From UBA9676 sp036005525 (GTDB lineage Bacteria > Actinomycetota > Actinomycetes > Streptosporangiales > Streptosporangiaceae), in NCBI GenBank assembly GCA_036005525.1, contig DASYQM010000383.1:1-5045 (forward strand): 5,045 nucleotides of DNA, in the 5' to 3' direction. Position numbers and translations under genes: made by a program. Under the pieces are notes generated by a model that worked only from the letters and a program-made list of their open reading frames with translations, was not told where the DNA came from and searched no databases. Positions 1-3,863 of the stretch are shown one piece after another; the stretch's first letter is position 1, and each line of letters begins with the position of its first letter.

Positions 1-1
1 G

Positions 2-1435
2 TCCCTGGCGGGTACCTGGGCCAGGCTGCGCGGGGCGGCAGCGCCCGCGGTGGGGAGCGGGCGGCCCGCGGCGGCGCCGCGCCCCGGGCAGGGCGCCCTG
101 TTCGACCCGGCCGACCCGGCCTTCCCCGAACCGGCAGCGGCGCTGGCCGCCGTCGTCGCCGTGTACGCCGACCAGGTGCGGCGGATCGCGGCAGACGAGC
201 ACCCGGACCGGTTCGCGATGCTGGTGGCGGCGGAGTCGGCGGGCGCGCTGATCGCGGCGGAGATGGGCTTCGACGGGCTGCCGTGGCGGGCGGACGTGCA
301 CAATGAGCTGCTCACCGGGCTGCTGGGCCCGCGCCCGGTGCCGGGCCTGCGGCCGGCCAGAGTAGCCGATCTGGCGGCCCGGATCACGGAGGCCTTCGGC
401 CGCCCGGTGAACCCGGACTCGCCCGCCCAGGTCCTGCGGGCGCTGGCCGCGAGCGGAGTGCGGGTGCCGTCGACCCGGTCCGCGGTGCTGCGCGGCGTGG
501 ACCACCCGGCGGCCCGGCTGCTGCTGGAGTACAAGGAGCTCGCCCGGCTGCACGCGGCGCACGGCTGGGCCTGGCTGGACGAGTGGGTCGCGGACGGCCG
601 GTTCCGCCCGGAGTACGTGGTCGGCGGGGTGGTGTCCGGCCGGTGGGCCACCCGGGGCGGCGGCGCGCTGCAGATCCCCCGGGTGCTGCGCAGGGCGGTC
701 GTCGCCGACCCCGGCCATGTCCTGGTGGTGGCCGACGCCGCGCAGCTCGAGCCGCGCGTGCTCGCCGCCCTCGCCGCCGACCGCGCGCTGGCCGCTGCGG
801 CGGCGACCGGGGACCTGTACGAGGCGCTGGCCTCCTCGTTCGGTGGCGAACGGAGCAAGGCCAAGGTCGCGCTGCTGTCCGCGATGTATGGGGGTGCGGG
901 CGGCGAGGCGGGCCAGCTGCTGGCGGTGCTCCGGCGGCGGTTCCCGCTCGCCGCTCAGTACGTGGAGGCGGCGGCCAGGGCGGGCGAGGAAGGACGGGTG
1001 GTCCGGTCACGGCTGGGGCGCACCTGCCCGCCGCCCTCGGACGCGTGGCGCGGGCTGACCGCGGAGCCGGACGACCCGGACACCGGCGAGGCGCAGGCGG
1101 GACGGTCGCTGCGGGCCCGGGGGCGCTTCACACGCAACTTCGTGGTGCAGGCCAGCGCCGCCGACTGGGCGATCGTGCTGCTGGCCGGGCTCCGCCGCCG
1201 GCTGGCGGCGATTTCGCAGAACCAATCCGGCGGGCGGGCCACGACACAGTCTGCCCGGCTGGTCTTCTTCCAGCATGACGAGGTGATCGTGCACTGCCCG
1301 GCGGGCATGGCCGGCGCGGTGGCGGAGGCCGTCGGTGTGGCGGCCGCGGAGGCTGGGCGGCTGGTGTTCGGCCCGACGCCGGTCAGGTTTCCCGTGACGA
1401 CCTCTGTGGTGGCTACCTACGCGGACGCCAAATAA
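2..1435 (+). CDS. Family-A DNA polymerase (bifunctional 3'-5' exonuclease/DNA polymerase type), 5'-truncated by window edge
   Basis: This is a template-directed DNA polymerase of the Pol I family, probably used in repair or gap filling. Numbering from the GTG at 50: template/primer region with SGRW near 196-199 and LQIP at 207-210 (the TGRLS...LQNIP equivalent); motif A VADAAQLEPR at 227-236 with metal ligand Asp229 and Glu234; O-helix from Arg268 through Lys272 to Tyr280-Gly281; a VQASAAD block at 366-372; motif C QHDE at 408-411. The catalytic set is complete, so the polymerase should be active. The frame is open to base 2, and the preceding SLAGTWARLRG stretch resembles the exo-to-pol linker of the actinobacterial family, as I recall it (about 550-600 residues in total). 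The true start and the exonuclease domain therefore lie upstream, and the GTG at 50 is internal. No 5'-nuclease domain is seen in the visible part. Position 276, usually Phe or Tyr, is Leu. The stop is TAA at 1433-1435. Confidence 0.9.
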   Translation, partial: SLAGTWARLRGAAAPAVGSGRPAAAPRPGQGALFDPADPAFPEPAAALAAVVAVYADQVRRIAADEHPDRFAMLVAAESAGALIAAEMGFDGLPWRADVHNELLTGLLGPRPVPGLRPARVADLAARITEAFGRPVNPDSPAQVLRALAASGVRVPSTRSAVLRGVDHPAARLLLEYKELARLHAAHGWAWLDEWVADGRFRPEYVVGGVVSGRWATRGGGALQIPRVLRRAVVADPGHVLVVADAAQLEPRVLAALAADRALAAAAATGDLYEALASSFGGERSKAKVALLSAMYGGAGGEAGQLLAVLRRRFPLAAQYVEAAARAGEEGRVVRSRLGRTCPPPSDAWRGLTAEPDDPDTGEAQAGRSLRARGRFTRNFVVQASAADWAIVLLAGLRRRLAAISQNQSGGRATTQSARLVFFQHDEVIVHCPAGMAGAVAEAVGVAAAEAGRLVFGPTPVRFPVTTSVVATYADAK

Positions 1436-1461
1436 CCCGCTGCCATGCGGGGATAGGTGGG

Positions 1462-1487
1462 GATAGCCGACGTGTCAACCGGCTATC
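1462..1487 (+). terminator. Hairpin 27 bases after the polymerase stop, possible terminator
   Basis: GATAGCCG at 1462-1469 pairs perfectly with CGGCTATC at 1480-1487 around a 10-base loop, giving an 8-bp stem just downstream of the polymerase TAA. No T-run follows, so this is not a classical intrinsic terminator. Actinobacterial terminators often lack the T-run. It could equally be an operator palindrome. The left arm lies in a direct repeat of GGGGATAG (1449-1456 and 1459-1466). Confidence 0.4.
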
Positions 1488-1503
1488 AGGTGCCGTGACA
1501 GGG

Positions 1504-1521
1504 CGGGCCCCTCTGGGCCCG
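1504..1521 (+). terminator. GC-only 7-bp hairpin, possible terminator or leader structure
   Basis: CGGGCCC (1504-1510) and GGGCCCG (1515-1521) form a perfect 7-bp stem around a CTCT loop. It sits 68 bases after the polymerase stop and 97 bases before the next gene. The stem is very stable but has no downstream T-tract. It may end the polymerase transcript together with the hairpin at 1462-1487, or be part of a structured leader of the small membrane-protein gene. Confidence 0.35.
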
Positions 1522-1602
1522 TATCCGGCTGGAGCCGCCATGCCGGGATGAACCCGGAGGCACCCGGATCACGTAATGATGGCTGTAGCGGCGGGGCCCG
1601 GC

Positions 1603-1610
1603 GAGGAGGG
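1603..1610 (+). promoter_or_regulatory. Strong Shine-Dalgarno for the small membrane protein
   Basis: GAGGAGGG ends 8 bases before the ATG at 1619. It fixes the start of the 65-residue ORF and argues against the longer overlapping frame that begins at 1576, which has no comparable site and lacks coding character. Confidence 0.75.
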
Positions 1611-1618
1611 TCGGCTGG

Positions 1619-1816
1619 ATGAAACGGCTGGTATTGATCGTGATAGGCGGGCTGGTCGCCCTCACCGGGCTCGTCTGGACGCTGCAGGGCGTGGGCTACA
1701 TCGGCGGCAGCTTCATGACCGGGGCAACGCTGTGGGCGGTCATCGGGCCGGTGGTCCTGCTGGCCGGGCTGGCGATCATGGTTGCCGGGCTGCGGAGCAG
1801 GCGGCGGGTCCGGTAG
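1619..1816 (+). CDS. Small two-helix membrane protein, function unknown
   Basis: This 65-residue protein begins MKRL and has two hydrophobic segments at about 4-22 and 38-57. A glycine-rich loop of about 15 residues (GVGYIGGSFMTG at 25-36) separates them, and the C-terminus is very basic (RSRRRVR, 59-65). By the positive-inside rule the basic tail and N-terminal KR should be cytoplasmic, giving a hairpin with the loop outside. Small membrane proteins of this length, with a similar glycine-rich loop and a TLWAVIGP-like second helix, recur in actinobacteria as I recall them, always as hypothetical proteins, so I name no function. The start is supported by the strong ribosome binding site at 1603-1610. 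It is convergent with the ribosome-rescue gene, 50 bases away, and is probably transcribed alone. No clear promoter hexamers are visible upstream. Confidence 0.8.
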   Translation: MKRLVLIVIGGLVALTGLVWTLQGVGYIGGSFMTGATLWAVIGPVVLLAGLAIMVAGLRSRRRVR

Positions 1817-1866
1817 GCGGCACCGACATCGGCCGCGCAGCGGGCTGGAGGTCTGCGAGACACGCC

Positions 1867-2289
1867 CTACTCATCCTGGGACCGGCGCAACCGCTTCAGC
1901 TCGGACCGGCGTTGTTTCTCCGCCAGCCGCCGCTCCCTGGCCGCCCGGCTCGGCCTGGTCGGGCGGCGGGCGGCCGGGGGTGGAGCGGTCGCCGCTGTCA
2001 GCAGCGCGGCGAGGCGGCTGGCCGCCGCCTGCCGGTTACGCAGCTGGGAGCGATGCTCGGAGGCGGTCACGGTGATGACCCCGTCCACCAGCCGGCCGGA
2101 AAGGGCCTGCAGCGCGCGCTCCTTCAGCACCGGGCCGAGTGCGTCCGACGCGGCCAGGTTGTAGGAGAGCTCGGCCCGGCTGTCCGTCGTATTCACCGAC
2201 TGCCCGCCCGGACCGGACGACCTGGAGAAACGCCAGGACAATTCCTCTTGCGGGATCACCGCACCGCGGACCTGGATCAGAGGCGTCAC
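1867..2289 (-). CDS. arfB: ArfB/YaeJ-type alternative ribosome-rescue peptidyl-tRNA hydrolase
   Basis: A release-factor-domain protein of 140 residues, the usual size for ArfB. It is expected to enter stalled ribosomes lacking a stop codon and hydrolyse the peptidyl-tRNA. The catalytic loop is RSSGPGGQSVNTTDSR (23-38) with the GGQ at 28-30. Next comes a compact domain containing LVDGVITVTASEHRSQLRN at about 92-110, and then a lysine/arginine-rich tail (about 118-138, with RRLAEKQRRSELKRLRR). In the known family this tail occupies the empty mRNA channel. There is no stop-codon-recognition domain, which separates it from RF1 and RF2. The start is GTG at 2289. No good Shine-Dalgarno is seen; the hexamer GATCAT lies six bases upstream of it on the coding strand, at the spacing of a leaderless -10, but the match is weak. 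It is divergent from the gene at 2448. The stop is TAG at 1867-1869. Confidence 0.9.
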   Translation of the reverse strand: MTPLIQVRGAVIPQEELSWRFSRSSGPGGQSVNTTDSRAELSYNLAASDALGPVLKERALQALSGRLVDGVITVTASEHRSQLRNRQAAASRLAALLTAATAPPPAARRPTRPSRAARERRLAEKQRRSELKRLRRSQDE

Positions 2290-2297
2290 CCACTCAT
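2286..2297 (-). other. Three-codon ORF overlapping the arfB start
   Basis: On the minus strand ATG AGT GGG TGA runs from 2297 to 2286, and its TGA overlaps the GTG start of the ribosome-rescue gene (GTGA at 2289-2286). The arrangement is compatible with start-stop coupling of a minimal upstream ORF, or it is chance. No Shine-Dalgarno is obvious for this ATG. Confidence 0.2.
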
Positions 2298-2314
2298 GAT
2301 CGGCTGCCGGCCGT

Positions 2315-2348
2315 CCGGCGGGCTAGGGCCGCCCGGCGCGCTAGGCCC
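2315..2348. repeat. Imperfect tandem repeat, two 16-base copies at 18-base period
   Basis: CCGGCGGGCTAGGGCC (2315-2330) and CCGGCGCGCTAGGCCC (2333-2348) match at 14 of 16 positions, with start points 18 bases apart. The pair lies in the 158-base gap (2290-2447) between the divergent arfB and 152-residue-protein genes, closer to arfB. The location suggests a tandem operator for one or both genes. In such GC-rich DNA a chance origin is possible, but the shared GCTAGG core is not simple GC noise. Confidence 0.45.
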
Positions 2349-2436
2349 GGTCACGATCCGGCCGACGATGCCGTTTGTTCATAGCGGCTGGTGGCTCCAC
2401 GGTAGCCTCGTTGAAACCCGCTGTCGGGTCGCCAGC

Positions 2437-2442
2437 AGGAGG
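2437..2442 (+). promoter_or_regulatory. Consensus Shine-Dalgarno for the 152-residue protein
   Basis: A perfect AGGAGG (extended by GG) sits 5 bases before the ATG at 2448 and decides that start. Upstream I see only fragments of promoter hexamers: TTGAAA at 2411-2416 lies too close to the site to be its -35 without displacing the ribosome binding site, and TAGCCT at 2403-2408 fits a -10 pattern but has no paired -35. Confidence 0.8.
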
Positions 2443-2447
2443 GGCAT

Positions 2448-2906
2448 ATGGGCGGGCGGTATGTGGTCGCCGAGGGAACCGACGGCGACGGGCTGACGTG
2501 GGTCATCTGGGCCAGGCGGCACGAGCCGCGGGAGGGTGAGCTGCTCAGCATGATCAGGGTCACCGATGCCACCGGCCGCGTTCTGCACGGTGCCGGCCGA
2601 ACCGGCCCGCCCCTGTACCCCGGCCACATGCTCAACGTGACCTCCGGCGGCGGCGACGAGGGACCGCGGGCCCTGCTTGCGCGCGTGGATCCCGGCGTGC
2701 GCCGGCTGGAGCTGAAGGTCCAGGATGGGACCACGCTCGATGTGCCGCTCTACGACTGCCCCGACATTCCCGAGGTGCGGTTCGCATCTCTGCTCCTGCC
2801 CCGGGACATGGCGCTGGAGTCGGTGACCGGCTTCGGCGCGAAGAACGAGGAGCTGGAGCGGTTCGACCTCAGGTTCTACCAGGGGCGCTGGGAGGAGAGC
2901 CACTGA
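2448..2906 (+). CDS. Uncharacterised soluble 152-residue protein, probably beta-rich
   Basis: I do not recognise a named family. The protein has no signal peptide and no membrane helix, and is acidic overall, with short alternating hydrophobic stretches typical of beta strands: YVVAEG (5-10), LTWVIWARR (16-24), RRLELKV (85-91) and FASLLLP (112-118). The second half reads like the pattern 'residues ruling a polar beta strand, then DG-turn, then hydrophobic strand, then FASLLLPRD', which I associate with hypothetical actinobacterial proteins of Ig-like or beta-sandwich character; this is inference. A single cysteine (104) and several acidic Asp/Glu residues are scattered without an evident catalytic signature. 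The start is fixed by AGGAGG at 2437-2442. The flavin oxidoreductase begins 38 bases after the TGA, but it seems to have its own promoter, so functional coupling is uncertain. Confidence 0.8.
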   Translation: MGGRYVVAEGTDGDGLTWVIWARRHEPREGELLSMIRVTDATGRVLHGAGRTGPPLYPGHMLNVTSGGGDEGPRALLARVDPGVRRLELKVQDGTTLDVPLYDCPDIPEVRFASLLLPRDMALESVTGFGAKNEELERFDLRFYQGRWEESH

Positions 2907-2932
2907 CGCTGGGCGGCCCTCGCCAGCCTCGC

Positions 2933-2938
2933 TAGGGT
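2933..2938 (+). promoter_or_regulatory. -10 element of a leaderless promoter for the flavin oxidoreductase
   Basis: TAGGGT fits the actinobacterial TANNNT -10 pattern and ends 6 bases before the ATG at 2945. Transcription starting about 7 bases downstream of the hexamer would begin at the A of the start codon, which is the leaderless arrangement common in actinobacteria. No Shine-Dalgarno precedes this ATG, which agrees with that reading. No clear -35 is seen at 16-18 bases upstream. Confidence 0.6.
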
Positions 2939-2944
2939 TGCGGC

Positions 2945-3805
2945 ATGGCAGAGCGGCCGCGTTGCGCGGTGGGGGTCCCCTGCGTAGGCCCGTTCGGTGA
3001 CCCGCGGCTCCTGGTGAATCTGGCGGTGGCCACCGAGGAGGCGGGCTGGGACGGCTTCTTCCTCTGGGACCACCTGCTCTGGAGCGATCCGGAGGGGCAT
3101 GTCGCCGACCCCACCGTCGTGATCAGCGCGGTCGCCGCGCGCACCGAGCGGATCCGGATCGGGATCATGGTGAACATGCTGGCGCGGCGGCGGCCGGCGA
3201 AGGTGGCGCGCGAGACCGTCACCCTGGACGTGCTGACCGGTGGCCGGCTGACCGTCGGCGCCGGGCTCGGGTCGCTGCCCGCCGAGTTCACGGCGTTCGG
3301 CGAATCCGCCGACCCCCGGGTGCGGGCCGCCCGGCTCGACGAGTCCCTGCATCTGCTGGACGCCTTCTGGGCCGGCCAGCCCGTGACCTTCCACGGCGAG
3401 TACCTGACCGCCACCGGCGTCACCATGCTGCCGCGGCCCGTGCAGCGGCCACGGATCCCGGTCTGGTGCGGCGGCCGCTGGCCGGCCAAGCCGCCGTTCC
3501 GTCGCGCCGCCCGGTGGGACGGGATGATGCCCACCCACGCCGACTATGGCCTGGGCGAGACCATGCCCCCCGACGAGCTGCGGGCGGTCATCGGGTACAC
3601 GCTAGAGCACCGGACGGCGGCAGGGCCCTTCGACGTCGCGCTGGAGGGGCGTACCGACGGCGCCGCCGCCGACCGCGGCGGCCGGCTCGTCACCTCCTAC
3701 GCCCACGCGGGACTGACCTGGTGGGTCGAGGCACTGGGCTGGTGGCGGGGCACCCCGGCCGACGCGATGAACCGGGTCCGCCAGGGGCCCCCGGTCATCG
3801 GCTGA
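2945..3805 (+). CDS. LLM-class flavin-dependent oxidoreductase (luciferase-like monooxygenase fold)
   Basis: A 286-residue TIM-barrel protein of the bacterial-luciferase-like superfamily, which uses FMN or coenzyme F420 for oxidation or reduction of small molecules. In order: first strand AVGVPCVGP (8-16); EEAGWDGFFLWDHLLW (31-46), the usual helix and strand carrying the WDH signature; PTVVISAVAARTERIRIG (56-73); ARRRPAKVARETVTLDVLTGGR (80-101); VGAGLGS (104-110) at the cofactor-binding strand; then RLDESLHLLDAFWAG (130-144), FHGEYLT (149-155) and RPRIPVWCGG (168-177), the late barrel strand. The C-terminus PADAMNRVRQGPP is typical of barrel closure. Length is normal for a short member. The substrate cannot be predicted; F420 over FMN is suggested by the actinobacterial setting only. 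The ATG at 2945 is supported by the leaderless promoter. The gene is convergent with the hydrolase on the right, 58 bases from its stop. Confidence 0.9.
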   Translation: MAERPRCAVGVPCVGPFGDPRLLVNLAVATEEAGWDGFFLWDHLLWSDPEGHVADPTVVISAVAARTERIRIGIMVNMLARRRPAKVARETVTLDVLTGGRLTVGAGLGSLPAEFTAFGESADPRVRAARLDESLHLLDAFWAGQPVTFHGEYLTATGVTMLPRPVQRPRIPVWCGGRWPAKPPFRRAARWDGMMPTHADYGLGETMPPDELRAVIGYTLEHRTAAGPFDVALEGRTDGAAADRGGRLVTSYAHAGLTWWVEALGWWRGTPADAMNRVRQGPPVIG

Positions 3806-3824
3806 GCGGACCGGGGCCGCTGCT

Positions 3825-3836
3825 GACGGCGCCGTC
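3825..3836. terminator. Perfect 12-base palindrome in the convergent gap, possible bidirectional terminator
   Basis: GACGGC followed directly by GCCGTC sits 19 bases after the oxidoreductase stop and 27 bases from the end of the convergent hydrolase gene. As RNA it could fold only with a small loop (about 4 bp plus a 4-base loop), and no T-run follows on either strand. Its placement in the 58-base convergent gap (3806-3863) is the main argument. Confidence 0.3.
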
Positions 3837-3863
3837 TGCCACCGCCACGGCTCCGGCCGGCCG

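Noticed and set aside
50..52. GTG at 50 as the true start of the polymerase
   Set aside because: The frame stays open to base 2, the residues before it (SLAGTWARLRG) fit the family's linker, and no Shine-Dalgarno precedes the GTG. The gene is cut by the window edge.
384..1010. Minus- and plus-strand overlapping frames inside the polymerase gene
   Set aside because: They consist of Arg/Pro/Gly runs typical of frame shadows of GC-rich coding DNA; the polymerase frame carries motifs A, B and C.
1491..1526. A -35/-10 pair made of GTGACA (1495-1500) and a TATCC-like hexamer near 1522
   Set aside because: The spacing is too long and the second hexamer poor, so I cannot support a promoter.
1436..1618. 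A known riboswitch (for example a c-di-AMP, TPP or cobalamin type) upstream of the small membrane gene
   Set aside because: None of the conserved core sequences of those classes is present; only generic hairpins are seen.
1817..1836. GCGGC/GCCGC stem in the convergent gap between the small membrane gene and arfB
   Set aside because: It is only 5 bp with a 10-base loop and no T-run, and is not distinguishable from chance in GC-rich DNA.
1576..2496. A 306-codon plus-strand open frame that covers the small membrane gene and the region opposite arfB
   Set aside because: Its translation is Arg/Gly/Pro-rich with no recognisable domain, it has no suitable ribosome binding site, and it runs antisense to a clear arfB with a GGQ motif. 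Long shadow frames are expected at this base composition.
2876..3538. Minus-strand open frames opposite the flavin oxidoreductase
   Set aside because: The translations are Pro/Arg/His-rich low complexity without motifs, while the plus strand encodes an unmistakable luciferase-like barrel.
2448..3805. The 152-residue protein plus the flavin oxidoreductase as a new two-gene system
   Set aside because: The second gene appears to have its own leaderless promoter and nothing in either protein points to a shared substrate or contact, so co-function is unsupported.
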